Both the position numbers and the translations under genes were made by a program. From Clostridium sp. (GTDB lineage Bacteria > Bacillota > Clostridia > Clostridiales > Clostridiaceae), in contig JARIDB010000165.1 in assembly GCA_029257045.1 (NCBI GenBank), positions 1-39,568 of the forward strand: a DNA stretch of 39,568 nucleotides, written 5' to 3'. The notes below the pieces were generated by a model. It ran no database searches. It had not been told where the DNA came from and saw nothing but the letters and a program-made list of their open reading frames with translations. Below, piece by piece: positions 26,337 through 35,018 of this stretch; the first letter of the stretch is position 1; the number at the start of each line of letters is the position of its first letter.

Positions 26337-28844
26337 ATGAAAGAATATTATGGAAATAGCTGGGCTAAGGTTGTAGATTTATTAGAAAGTAATATATATA
26401 AAGGCCTTTATCAATATGAATGCGAAATAAGAAAAAAGGAAAATGGAGATAATAAAATATATTTACCTTACTCAAAGGGACGTATAAAACTTTTTTTAGA
26501 AATATTTAAACAAAAATACATATACATTTATTTAACTTTTATAATCTTTTTCTTTATATACAGTTATATAAATATGGCATTAATAGCAATAATAATATTA
26601 TTACTAAATATAATTATTAAATTTTATCATGATATATCAAAAGAAAAAGAAATAGAATTACTTCAGAATTTAAATACTTCGCATGTTTTAGTTTTAAGAG
26701 AAGGAGTAGAAAGGCTTCTTGAAGCAGAAGAACTTGTTAAAGGAGATATAGTTTATTTTAGAAAGAATTCTTTAATAGCTGCAGATGTAAGAGTAATAGA
26801 AAGTGAAGGAATCAAAGTAGATGAAAGAAGTGTTACTGGAGATAAGTTTTTAAAAGATAAATATTCAACAAAAATAGAAGGAAGAGTTTTATCTATTGGA
26901 GATATAAATAATATTATTTTTAGAGGATCTATAATAAAAGAAGGTTCTGGAAAAGGAATAGTAATAGAAGTTGGAAACAAAACTGAGCTTGGTAAGTTAA
27001 TTAGAATTATGGATAATTCTAAAACAAAAAAGGATGTAGCAATAAATAAACTAGAAGAAAACCTTTTTAAAATAAGTCTTTGTCTTGTGTTGGTACAAGC
27101 CATTCTAGGAACTATCTTACCAGGAAGTTTTATAGAAAAGACTTCTATTATAGGAACTAGTATGTTTTCAATAATATCAATTGCTATTCCATTTATTATT
27201 TTATATTATGGGAAATATACAAAGAAAAGAATTCTTGAAGAAGAAGATATAGAACTAAATAATTTTTCAGCCTTAGATTTAGCTAAGGATGTAAAAATTA
27301 TGTTTTTAGATAAAGTAGGTACTATAACAAAGGATGAACTTTATTTAGAAAAGATTTATACAAATGAACAAATATATAATTCGGGAAAAATAGAAAAAAG
27401 TGATATTAATATAAATAGATTATTAGAAATATCTATTTTATGTAATAATGCAAAATATATTAAAGATAATAGTTGGCATAAGGGTGACATGTTTGAAATT
27501 GCCTATGTTAAATTTGGATTAGAAAATTCTATATTTAAAGGTAATTTAGAAAGTAAAAATAGAAGGAAATTTGAACTTCCTAGAGATTCAAATAAAAATA
27601 TGGTAGCTACAGTTAATAAAAACAAAAAGGGTTACAGATCAAATATAAGAGGAAATATAGATGAAGTTTTAGAATGTTGTACTAGTATATTAATAAATGG
27701 ATTAGAGAGGGAAATTACTTCAAAAGATATAATGAAAATAAAGATTGGAGAACAAGGATTTTCTAGGGAGGGATTAATAACAGAGGCATTTGCCTATAGA
27801 AGTTTTAACTATGAACCTTCTGAGCAGGAAAATATAGAAAGTAATCTGGTTTTTGTAGGGCTTATAGCATTAGAGAATCCTCTAGTTAATGAAGTTCAAG
27901 ATGAAATAGAGCATCTTATTAAAAGTGGGGTTCTTCCTATTATTTTTACTGAGGATAATAAGATAGCAACAGAAGTTCTTGGTAGAAAAATAGGCCTTGT
28001 ATATTCAGAAAATCAAATCACTTCAGGAAGTGACTTGGATAATTTAAATTCTCAAGAACTGTTAGATATAGTTTCTAAAACAAGAATATATTGTAACTTA
28101 AAACCAGAACAAAAGCATAAGATTGTTTCTTTGTATAATGAAGATGGATATAAATTTACTATTGAGGGAGAAAACATAGGAGATTTATCTTTATTAAGCC
28201 TAGCTCAAATAGGTATAGTAAAGGGAAAAGTATCAATGCTTCTTAAAAAAGTTGGAGATGTTTATATATCAAAAAGTTCAATTAAGGCCTTCTTAAATTT
28301 AAAAGAAGAAGGAGAAAATATTGAAAAAGGAATTAATAGAGGGGTTAGAATATATATTTTCACAGTATTATCAGAAATAATGTTTTTTAACTTCCAATAC
28401 TTAATTAATGGAAACTTTAAAATAGATGAATATTTCATAATAGGAATTAATTTAATTCTTCTAGCTCCAATAATTTTAACTAATATGATATTTGGAAAAG
28501 AAGATATAGAAGGAAATAATAAAAATAAACTTTTATTAAGAGGATTATTATATATATTAACCCCTATAGGGTTAGTTATTTTATCAAAAGATAGTAATGA
28601 GATTCTAGGTTTTATATTATTTGGTGCTATGTTAATTATAGACACTCTAATTAACAATAAAACAATAAAAAAGGGTAATATTAAAGGATTGAAGTTTATT
28701 ATTTTATCAATGTCTATATTTAGCCTTTTAGTATTTTTCATAGCATTAGCGAAAAGCTATGAGTATAATACTATTAGTTTAATAATAATAGCTTCTTTAA
28801 TATCAATATTTTTAATTTCTGATATAATTATAAAAAAGTGGTAA
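26337..28844 (+). CDS. Degenerate P-type ATPase-like membrane protein
   Basis: This 835-residue protein has the P-type ATPase plan: two N-terminal helices, an actuator domain, M3-M4, P and N domains, and six C-terminal helices. Key motifs have drifted. The phosphorylation loop is DKVGTIT (Asp 325 kept; usual DKTGTLT). TGES is TGDK (167-170). The M4 PEGL site is replaced by IAIPFIILYY. TGD is TED in IIFTEDNKIAT. The hinge GDGxND is GENIGD (611-616), and KGAPE reads RGNID. I infer loss or change of transport activity while the fold is retained. GGAGGG sets the ATG at 26337. comEC follows 22 bp later. Confidence 0.85.
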   Translation: MKEYYGNSWAKVVDLLESNIYKGLYQYECEIRKKENGDNKIYLPYSKGRIKLFLEIFKQKYIYIYLTFIIFFFIYSYINMALIAIIILLLNIIIKFYHDISKEKEIELLQNLNTSHVLVLREGVERLLEAEELVKGDIVYFRKNSLIAADVRVIESEGIKVDERSVTGDKFLKDKYSTKIEGRVLSIGDINNIIFRGSIIKEGSGKGIVIEVGNKTELGKLIRIMDNSKTKKDVAINKLEENLFKISLCLVLVQAILGTILPGSFIEKTSIIGTSMFSIISIAIPFIILYYGKYTKKRILEEEDIELNNFSALDLAKDVKIMFLDKVGTITKDELYLEKIYTNEQIYNSGKIEKSDININRLLEISILCNNAKYIKDNSWHKGDMFEIAYVKFGLENSIFKGNLESKNRRKFELPRDSNKNMVATVNKNKKGYRSNIRGNIDEVLECCTSILINGLEREITSKDIMKIKIGEQGFSREGLITEAFAYRSFNYEPSEQENIESNLVFVGLIALENPLVNEVQDEIEHLIKSGVLPIIFTEDNKIATEVLGRKIGLVYSENQITSGSDLDNLNSQELLDIVSKTRIYCNLKPEQKHKIVSLYNEDGYKFTIEGENIGDLSLLSLAQIGIVKGKVSMLLKKVGDVYISKSSIKAFLNLKEEGENIEKGINRGVRIYIFTVLSEIMFFNFQYLINGNFKIDEYFIIGINLILLAPIILTNMIFGKEDIEGNNKNKLLLRGLLYILTPIGLVILSKDSNEILGFILFGAMLIIDTLINNKTIKKGNIKGLKFIILSMSIFSLLVFFIALAKSYEYNTISLIIIASLISIFLISDIIIKKW

Positions 28845-28866
28845 AACTTATAATGAGGTGAGCCGT

Positions 28867-30555
28867 TTGAATTACGAATATAGAATAGATATATTAACTT
28901 ATATATTTACTTCTTTTATTATATCAACTTATGTTTATACAGTTTTTTATGAAAACAAAGGGCTAGCAATATTTTTTGCTAGCTGTTTTTTTCTTGCTTT
29001 ATATTTTAAACTTAAAATAAAACTTACCTTAATAATTTTACTTTTTTTTATTATTCCAATAATAAATAACATAAATTATTATGATTTGAATCTAAAAAAA
29101 GAAGAAGAGGTAAGAATAGTTTCTGTTAATAATTATGGTTATATAGGGAAAGTGCAGAAAAGAAAAATTTACTTATCTGGCAAATTAAAAGGAATAGAAG
29201 CTGGAGATAAGATAAAAGTAGAAGGTGAGTTTATTGAAGAGATAAATAGAGAAAAAGGGGTTTTAGGAAATTACACTGTTGAAAATTATAAAAAGTTAGA
29301 TAAGGACTTTATTAAAAGTATTTATGATATTAGAAAGAATATATTTAATAATTTAAAGAGTAAATTAGGTTATAGAAGATCTGCAATTATAACTTCTATT
29401 GCTTTTGGATATACAGATTATTTAGATATAGAAGATAAAGATAATATGAAAAGTCTTGGAGTTTTACATGCTATATCTGTATCTGGTCTTCATATGGTTT
29501 TAGTATATTCCTTACTTAAAAAATTATTTGGAGAAAAGATATCCCCTTTAATAGCTATTATATATGTCATCTTTACTGGGGGAGCATTATCAACTATAAG
29601 AGCTTATATAATGATGGTAATATCAAGTTTTTCAATAATATTAAAAAAAGACTATAATCCCTTAGCGGGGTTATCCTTAGCAGGAATAATATTAATATTA
29701 TACGAACCATTCTCCATATTTAGCTTAGGATTTCAATTAAGTTTTGTTGCAACTTTAGGAATTATTTTATTTAACAAAGAAATTAATAGAAAGCTATATA
29801 AGATGCCTAAGTATTTAAGAGAAAGCATTTCTATTTGTATATCAGCGCAAATTTTAACATTTCCTATATTAGCAATAAGTTTCAAGGAATTTTCCTTAGG
29901 GTTTTTCCTTGGAAATATTATTTTAATACCACTTATAAATGTAGTCGTTATTATTGGAAACTTATTATCTTTAGTTTTTAAAATAGATTTTATATTCAAT
30001 TATTTAGCTTATTTAAGTTATTACGTAACATTAGCTATAGATTTAATTACTGAAAAGTTACTTGAAATAACTCCTAGTATTCTTTATATTAATAAAATAA
30101 CTTATATAGGATATATTTTAATTTTAATTGGAAGTTATTTTTATGCTAAAGGATATAAGAAATTCATATATTTTCCTCTTTTTATAATAATATTTTTAAT
30201 TCCTATAATTTATAGTCCTTATCCAACAATTGAACATTTTGAAGAGGGATTTGTAGTAATAAGCTATAAGTTCGATAAAAGGGTAATAAAATTAAAAGAT
30301 CAGTTGAAAACTGATAAAATTAAAAATCTAGCTTTTACTAAAGATATAATAGAGGACTTTGAAGTTATAAATATTAGTCACAAATATAAATTAAACAAAA
30401 AGGGGAATAATTTATTGTTAGAAGATAAAGAAAAACAATATTTAATAAAGATTTCAAAGGATAAAATTTCAAAAGATTATGATATAATAAATTTAAGAGA
30501 TACAAGTTATCGGAAGGTGGTCTTGTATAATAATAAAGCAATAGCATTTTATTAG
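28867..30555 (+). CDS. comEC: ComEC/Rec2 family DNA-uptake channel protein, no beta-lactamase domain
   Basis: This 562-residue polytopic protein carries an N-terminal OB-like DUF4131 region (about 75-140) and the Competence domain with the signature LHAISVSGLHMVLVYSLLKKLFG (split here: HAISVSGLHMV near 202). About ten helices follow. ComEC forms the inner-membrane channel for single-stranded DNA uptake. The C-terminal metallo-beta-lactamase domain of full-length ComEC is missing; instead about 120 charged residues follow without an HxHxDH motif. GAGG at 28855-28858 points to a TTG start at 28867; a GTG at 28858 overlaps it. Probably co-transcribed with the P-type ATPase gene. Confidence 0.88.
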   Translation: MNYEYRIDILTYIFTSFIISTYVYTVFYENKGLAIFFASCFFLALYFKLKIKLTLIILLFFIIPIINNINYYDLNLKKEEEVRIVSVNNYGYIGKVQKRKIYLSGKLKGIEAGDKIKVEGEFIEEINREKGVLGNYTVENYKKLDKDFIKSIYDIRKNIFNNLKSKLGYRRSAIITSIAFGYTDYLDIEDKDNMKSLGVLHAISVSGLHMVLVYSLLKKLFGEKISPLIAIIYVIFTGGALSTIRAYIMMVISSFSIILKKDYNPLAGLSLAGIILILYEPFSIFSLGFQLSFVATLGIILFNKEINRKLYKMPKYLRESISICISAQILTFPILAISFKEFSLGFFLGNIILIPLINVVVIIGNLLSLVFKIDFIFNYLAYLSYYVTLAIDLITEKLLEITPSILYINKITYIGYILILIGSYFYAKGYKKFIYFPLFIIIFLIPIIYSPYPTIEHFEEGFVVISYKFDKRVIKLKDQLKTDKIKNLAFTKDIIEDFEVINISHKYKLNKKGNNLLLEDKEKQYLIKISKDKISKDYDIINLRDTSYRKVVLYNNKAIAFY

Positions 30556-30616
30556 GCACATGAAAATAAATAATAGGCTAACATACTGGTCTATTAGTTA
30601 TTTGATTGTGCCTTAA
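30552..30616 (+). repeat. Long hairpin between comEC and holA
   Basis: TTAGGCACA (30552-30560) pairs with TGTGCCTTAA (30607-30616), and an inner AAATAAATAATAG pairs imperfectly with CTATTAGTTATTT. It overlaps the comEC stop codon and lacks a T run, so it may be a processing or stability element rather than a terminator. Confidence 0.6.
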
Positions 30617-30632
30617 GGAAAGGTAGATTATA

Positions 30633-31664
30633 GTGATAGATTTCGATGCACTAGAAGAAGAAATAAAAAAAGGTAAAATGAAAAATTCCTATATTTTTTG
30701 TGGGTTAGATGAAGAACTTATAAAAGAAGGGATAAACTTAATAGTAAAAAAGATAATAGATGAATCATTGATAGATTTAAATTACATAAGGCTAGATGGA
30801 ACAAATGTATCTTTTGATGATATTTTAAATGCTTCAGAAACCATGCCTTTTATGGGAGATAGAAAGTTAGTTGTAGTTTATAGAGCAGCTTTTTTAAAGG
30901 ATAAAACTGATAGTTCATTAACTAAGTTATATAATGATGTTAATGAATATTTAAAGGATATGCCAAGCCATACAACTTTGATTATATATACTTTATTTAA
31001 TGATAAAAGAGAAAGCCCAAAGAAAAACAATAAACTTAAAGCTTTAGATAAAGTTTCAGAAGTTGTTTATTTTGATAGGTTAAAAAAAGATAGATATTAT
31101 AAAAAGGTTGAAGAAGTTTTTAAAGAGCGAGGAAAAGAAATAAATAAAATAGAAGCTAGGTATTTTGCAGAAAAGGTACAAAATAACTTTGATATAATAA
31201 AAAGAGAAGCAGATAAGATTATAGCTTATACTGAAGGTAGAGAAATAAAAAGACAAGATATAGATAAACTTATAGCAACTTCAAGTGAAGATGATATTTT
31301 TGATTTAATTGAATTAATATCTACAAGAAAAGTAGAAAAGGCAATGGATTTACTAGATGGACTTTTATTTAGAAGCGATCAACATATGTTAATAATAACT
31401 AATGTTGAAAATAATTTTAAAAGACTATATGAAATTAAAATATTATTAGAAAAGGGTTATAAAAATAATGATTTAGCAACTAAATATAGATTGCCAAATT
31501 TCATATGTGACAAGTTAATAGGACAATGCAATAAATTCACTAAAAAACAGTTACAGAATATAATGGAGATTTGTTTAGAAACAGATATAAAATTAAAGAC
31601 AACAGCTAATGATAAAACTATTGAGCTTGAATTAATGCTTTTTAAAATATTCATGATAAAATAA
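30633..31664 (+). CDS. holA: DNA polymerase III delta subunit
   Basis: This 343-residue clamp-loader subunit opens the beta clamp during DNA replication. It has the family's N-terminal pattern (KNSYIFCGLDEELIKEGI), the ATPase-like fold with FMGDRKLVVVYRAAFL near 78, the CDLIELISTRKVEKAMDLL-like middle (DLIELISTRKVEKAMDLLD), and a helical collar C terminus (ETDIKLKTTANDKTIELELM). GTG start, with AGGAAAGG about 10 nt upstream. It lies convergent to rpsT, an arrangement common in Firmicutes, and shares the terminator. Confidence 0.93.
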   Translation: MIDFDALEEEIKKGKMKNSYIFCGLDEELIKEGINLIVKKIIDESLIDLNYIRLDGTNVSFDDILNASETMPFMGDRKLVVVYRAAFLKDKTDSSLTKLYNDVNEYLKDMPSHTTLIIYTLFNDKRESPKKNNKLKALDKVSEVVYFDRLKKDRYYKKVEEVFKERGKEINKIEARYFAEKVQNNFDIIKREADKIIAYTEGREIKRQDIDKLIATSSEDDIFDLIELISTRKVEKAMDLLDGLLFRSDQHMLIITNVENNFKRLYEIKILLEKGYKNNDLATKYRLPNFICDKLIGQCNKFTKKQLQNIMEICLETDIKLKTTANDKTIELELMLFKIFMIK

Positions 31665-31665
31665 T

Positions 31666-31695
31666 AGCCGATCATAAATTGATCGGCTTCTTATT
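31666..31695. terminator. Bidirectional terminator between holA and rpsT
   Basis: AGCCGATCA (31666-31674) pairs with TGATCGGCT (31680-31688), 5-nt loop. Confidence 0.9.
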
Positions 31696-31698
31696 TGA

Positions 31699-31962
31699 TT
31701 ACGCCATTGCGTTTAACTTTGCAGCTAATCTTGATTTTTTTCTAGCTACCATATTCTTGTGACATACTCCTTTTTTAGAAGCCATGTCTAAAGCTTTAAC
31801 AGCCTTTGGGAAAAGAACGTTAGCTTCTTCTGTGTTACTTGCAGCAACAGCTGTTTCAAACTTCTTTATAGCAGTTTTTAAAGCTGATTTAATCATTCTG
31901 TTTTGAGAAGTTTTAGCTTCAGTAACTTTAATTCTTTTTTGTGCTGATTTAATATTTGCCAT
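31699..31962 (-). CDS. rpsT: 30S ribosomal protein S20
   Basis: An 87-residue basic protein that binds 16S rRNA early in 30S assembly. It shows [13 protein letters not shown] at the start, [15 protein letters not shown], and the conserved end [30 protein letters not shown] lies upstream of the ATG. It is transcribed from its own promoter at 32047-32075 with a leader of about 80 nt, and is divergent from gpr. Confidence 0.98.
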   Translation of the reverse strand: MANIKSAQKRIKVTEAKTSQNRMIKSALKTAIKKFETAVAASNTEEANVLFPKAVKALDMASKKGVCHKNMVARKKSRLAAKLNAMA

Positions 31963-32046
31963 TCTGAATTCACCCCCTTAATATTTTATAGGGTCTCTTT
32001 ACAGATTTGGGGAAACCTGTTTTTGAGTTCTTTTTTAACATACTAG

Positions 32047-32075
32047 ATTATATCATTGAAAGTTTATAAGTTCAA
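32047..32075 (-). promoter_or_regulatory. Promoter of rpsT
   Basis: On the minus strand: TTGAAC (32075-32070), 17-bp spacer, TATAAT (32052-32047). Confidence 0.8.
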
Positions 32076-32136
32076 GTATTAAATTTAAACATTGAGGGAA
32101 AATAGAAGAGATAATATAAATTTAGGAGGAATTTCA

Positions 32137-33111
32137 ATGATAAATGTAAGAACGGATTTAGCTATAGAAGCTAGAGATATGTATAAAAAAGAAAATAAAA
32201 GAGAATTAGATGGAGTTATTGTTGAGGAAGAAGTAGATGAAGATATTAAGATAACAACAGTTACTATTGAAAGTGATGAAGCAGGGGAAACTTTAGGAAA
32301 ACCTAAAGGGAATTATATAACTATTGATTTCCCGGAACTTGCTTATTATGAAGGAGAAACTATGGATAAGGTTTCATTAGCATTACATAGTTCTCTAAAA
32401 AAGTTAGTGGATTTGAAAGAAGATGATGTAGCTTTAGTTGTTGGACTTGGGAACTGGAAGGTAACGCCAGATGCTTTAGGTCCAAAAGTTACAGAAAAGA
32501 TAATGGTAACAAGACATTTAAAAGAACTTATGCCTGACTCTATAGATGAATCAGTGAGACCTGTTTGCTGTATAGCACCAGGAGTTCTTGGAATAACTGG
32601 AATTGAAACTGGAGAAATTATAAAAGCTCTTGCAGATAAGATAAAGCCAGATATTATAATTTGTATAGATGCTTTGGGTTCAAGGAAATTAGAGCGGGTT
32701 AACAGAACAATACAACTAAGCGATACGGGAATTGCTCCAGGGGCTGGGGTTGGTAATAATAGAATGAAAATAAATGAAGAGTCCATAGGGGTAAAAGTAG
32801 TTTCTATAGGAGTACCAACAGTAGTTCATGCATCAACAATTGCAAATGATACTATAGATTTATTAATAGATGAATTAATAAGCAAGGTAGAAAAAGGAAA
32901 GGAATTTTATGAAATGTTAAAATCTGTAGACAAAAATGAAAAGAATGCATTAATAAGTGAAATACTAGATCCTTTTATGGGAAATTTAATGGTTACACCT
33001 AAAGATGTGGATATGATTATAGATTCATTATCTAAAATAATTGCTAATGGAATTAATATGTCAATTCAACCTGAATTAGATATGGAAGATATAAATAAAT
33101 TTATAGGATAA
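32137..33111 (+). CDS. gpr: Germination protease GPR
   Basis: GPR is the aspartic-type protease that cleaves small acid-soluble spore proteins during germination. The 324-residue zymogen begins MINVRTDLAIEARDM, which resembles the SASP-like self-cleavage site of the family. Other markers: VALVVGLGNWKVTPDALGPKV, CIAPGVLGITGIET, IICIDALGSRKLERVNRTIQ and LSDTGIAPGAGVGNNR. AGGAGG at about 32124 sets the ATG at 32137; the frame runs back to 32092 without another good start. spoIIP follows about 80 bp downstream, a conserved order in Clostridia. Confidence 0.96.
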   Translation: MINVRTDLAIEARDMYKKENKRELDGVIVEEEVDEDIKITTVTIESDEAGETLGKPKGNYITIDFPELAYYEGETMDKVSLALHSSLKKLVDLKEDDVALVVGLGNWKVTPDALGPKVTEKIMVTRHLKELMPDSIDESVRPVCCIAPGVLGITGIETGEIIKALADKIKPDIIICIDALGSRKLERVNRTIQLSDTGIAPGAGVGNNRMKINEESIGVKVVSIGVPTVVHASTIANDTIDLLIDELISKVEKGKEFYEMLKSVDKNEKNALISEILDPFMGNLMVTPKDVDMIIDSLSKIIANGINMSIQPELDMEDINKFIG

Positions 33112-33150
33112 TATAAACATAAATATTTAATGAAAAAGTTAATAATTATG

Positions 33151-33187
33151 TAACTTCCCTAATATAAATAGAAGGAAGGGGGAGTTA
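33151..33187 (+). promoter_or_regulatory. Hairpin covering the spoIIP Shine-Dalgarno
   Basis: TAACTTCCC (33151-33159) pairs with GGGGAGTTA (33179-33187), one G-U pair. The 3' arm contains most of the ribosome site for the TTG start at 33191, so folding would mask it. Confidence 0.5.
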
Positions 33188-33190
33188 CTA

Positions 33191-34291
33191 TTGTATTCAT
33201 TTAGAGAAACACCTAAAGGCCAAGTAGTTAAAAATAAAGTCATAAATGGAAATGGGGCTTTAAAACCTAGTTTTATTATTATATTTTTATTAGTATTAGC
33301 AATTTCAATAAGATTTTTTGGGATCATAAAAAGTAATGATGAGGTATTGGGATGTTTATATAGAGGTGTATTAGAATTTACAATACCTGTAGTTAAAGAA
33401 CAAGCTTACGATGAAAGTAATCATAAAGATATACATTTTTCTTTCAAAGATACAGTTTTAAAAACTTTAGGGCTTAAAGGTATAAGTGCCTATGAAATTA
33501 TAGTTAAAGAAGTAAATTTATTTAGTAAAAGTATAGAAGGTTATTCTAAATTAGAAGAAATGAAATCTTTAACTCCATTTGCTTTAAAAAGCAATAGTAT
33601 TTCAAGGTTGACAGAAGAGGAGTTACTTGAATTGAAAAAGGTAAGCCCAGCGTATGATGAAAGTTTAAAGAAGGTTTTAGATAATACAAAACCTGAAGTT
33701 TTAATATTTCATACTCATACTACGGAAAATTATGCAGAAGCAAGTGAATTAACAACAGACTCTAACTATAATGTTGTAGGAGTTGGAGATGTTTTAGCAA
33801 AAGAACTTGAAGAAGGTTATGGAATATCTGTTATTCATAATACAACAAATCATAGCATTAGTTACAATGATAGTTATAAAAGATCAAATGAAACTCTGAA
33901 TGACTATTTAAATGAATATGGAGATTTTAAATTAATAATAGACTTGCATAGAGATAGTGTAGAAAATAAAGATGCAGTAACTGTTAATTTAAATAATCAA
34001 AACTTAGCTAAGATAATGTTTGTTCTTGCAACAAATAGTGAAAGATATGAAGCTAATAAAAAACTGGCAGATAATTTATATAGTATATCTACTGATTTAT
34101 TTCCAGGATTAAATCGGAAAAACTATATTTACGATCCTGTTGGAGCACTGGCAGTTCATTCTAAGTTAAGTGATAATTTTGTGCTAATAGAAACGGGAGC
34201 TAACATAAACGAAGCTCAAGAAGCTAAATTAAGTGCTAAGTATATAGCAAGGATAATTGCTGAATATTTAAAAAGTAAAGAAAATAGTTAA
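33191..34291 (+). CDS. spoIIP: Stage II sporulation protein P
   Basis: SpoIIP is the membrane-anchored amidase/endopeptidase of the engulfment (DMP) complex. The 366-residue protein has an N-terminal anchor (about 27-46, FIIIFLLVLAISIRFF). Its catalytic domain has FHTHTTENY (His 174, His 176, Glu 179), DLHRDSV and VLIETGANINE, which supply the zinc and catalytic residues. TTG start with AGGAAGGGGGAG 7 nt upstream. Its ribosome site lies in a hairpin. In model organisms it is under sigma E; I could not identify that promoter with confidence. Confidence 0.95.
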   Translation: MYSFRETPKGQVVKNKVINGNGALKPSFIIIFLLVLAISIRFFGIIKSNDEVLGCLYRGVLEFTIPVVKEQAYDESNHKDIHFSFKDTVLKTLGLKGISAYEIIVKEVNLFSKSIEGYSKLEEMKSLTPFALKSNSISRLTEEELLELKKVSPAYDESLKKVLDNTKPEVLIFHTHTTENYAEASELTTDSNYNVVGVGDVLAKELEEGYGISVIHNTTNHSISYNDSYKRSNETLNDYLNEYGDFKLIIDLHRDSVENKDAVTVNLNNQNLAKIMFVLATNSERYEANKKLADNLYSISTDLFPGLNRKNYIYDPVGALAVHSKLSDNFVLIETGANINEAQEAKLSAKYIARIIAEYLKSKENS

Positions 34292-34335
34292 GTTGAGTTA
34301 AGTTAACTTATTAAGTTATTAAGTTAAAATTAAGA
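34292..34335. repeat. AAGTTA-type short direct repeats
   Basis: Right after the spoIIP stop, variants of AGTTAAGTT and TTAAGTTA recur five or six times over about 40 bp, with a GTTAAC palindrome inside. It looks like a simple-sequence tract. Confidence 0.5.
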
Positions 34336-34369
34336 AAAAAGAAAAAACTGAATAAAAAGTAAGAATGTT

Positions 34370-34403
34370 GAGCATCCTTTTAATATAAAACTAGGGGGTG
34401 CTC
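34370..34403 (+). promoter_or_regulatory. Hairpin covering the Shine-Dalgarno of the small exported protein gene
   Basis: GAGCATCC (34370-34377) pairs with GGGTGCTC (34396-34403), one G-U pair. The GGGGGTG ribosome site (34394-34400) lies in the 3' arm, just before the TTG start at 34406. Confidence 0.55.
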
Positions 34404-34405
34404 TT

Positions 34406-34879
34406 TTGTTTAATAAAAAGATAATTTTAGGCTTAGGTTTTTTTGTGATAGTTATATTTTTGGCTTTTATAAAAATTAATATAATAAATACAAAGGCTTT
34501 ATCACCTACTGGTGATGGTGAAAATAATCATGATATTATAAGTCAAGAGTTTGGTGAAGATTTTGAAGAATTTATAAGAGATAATGCAGAGGTTAAAATA
34601 TATCCTGGAGAAGGAAGTATTGAAAATACTATAATAAGAATTAAAGATAAAGAATTTATAATTAATACAAATCATGTAATTCTTGACAAAGCAATGGTTA
34701 TTACAGATAAGTTAGTAAAAAACATTTTTGAAATTAAAGATAATATAAATTCGAAAATAAAGGACTTAACAAAAAAAATTAAAATAAAAGATGAAAATAA
34801 AGATGTAGATGTTATTAATGAAATAAAAGATGATAAGTTAAAAGGAATAGTTGATGACCTTATAGAAAACTTAGATTAA
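34406..34879 (+). CDS. Hypothetical exported or membrane-anchored protein
   Basis: I do not recognise this 157-residue protein. It has a short positively charged N terminus (MFNKK) and one hydrophobic stretch (about 6-23), so it is probably anchored outside the membrane or secreted; no lipobox cysteine is present. The rest is charged, with a middle part (EVKIYPGEGSIENTIIRIKDKEFIINT) and a Lys/Asp/Ile-rich, helix-prone C terminus. TTG start with GGGGGTG inside a hairpin. Its place between spoIIP and lepA suggests, but does not show, a sporulation link. No terminator is evident before the lepA promoter. Confidence 0.75.
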   Translation: MFNKKIILGLGFFVIVIFLAFIKINIINTKALSPTGDGENNHDIISQEFGEDFEEFIRDNAEVKIYPGEGSIENTIIRIKDKEFIINTNHVILDKAMVITDKLVKNIFEIKDNINSKIKDLTKKIKIKDENKDVDVINEIKDDKLKGIVDDLIENLD

Positions 34880-34920
34880 GGGTTTAAATATTATTATTAA
34901 GATATAGGTTAACTTTTATG

Positions 34921-34951
34921 TTGACATATATCCTGGTTTTTGTGATATAAT
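34921..34951 (+). promoter_or_regulatory. Candidate promoter of lepA
   Basis: Consensus TTGACA (34921-34926) and TATAAT (34946-34951) but with a 19-bp spacer, longer than the optimum. Confidence 0.55.
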
Positions 34952-34971
34952 TTACCTTGATTCAATATAAT

Positions 34972-35018
34972 GGGGGTGAAATAGCTATTATCAACAGAAG
35001 ATAATAGTTTTAGATATG
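34972..35018 (+). promoter_or_regulatory. Hairpin-spaced Shine-Dalgarno of lepA
   Basis: GGGGGTG (34972-34978) is 37 nt before the ATG. GCTATTATC (34984-34992) pairs with GATAATAGT (35000-35008): 9 pairs, one G-U, 7-nt loop. An extra A-T pair can extend it at the base. No ribosome site lies directly before the ATG (TTTTAGAT). If folded, spacing falls to about 10-12 nt. Confidence 0.65.
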
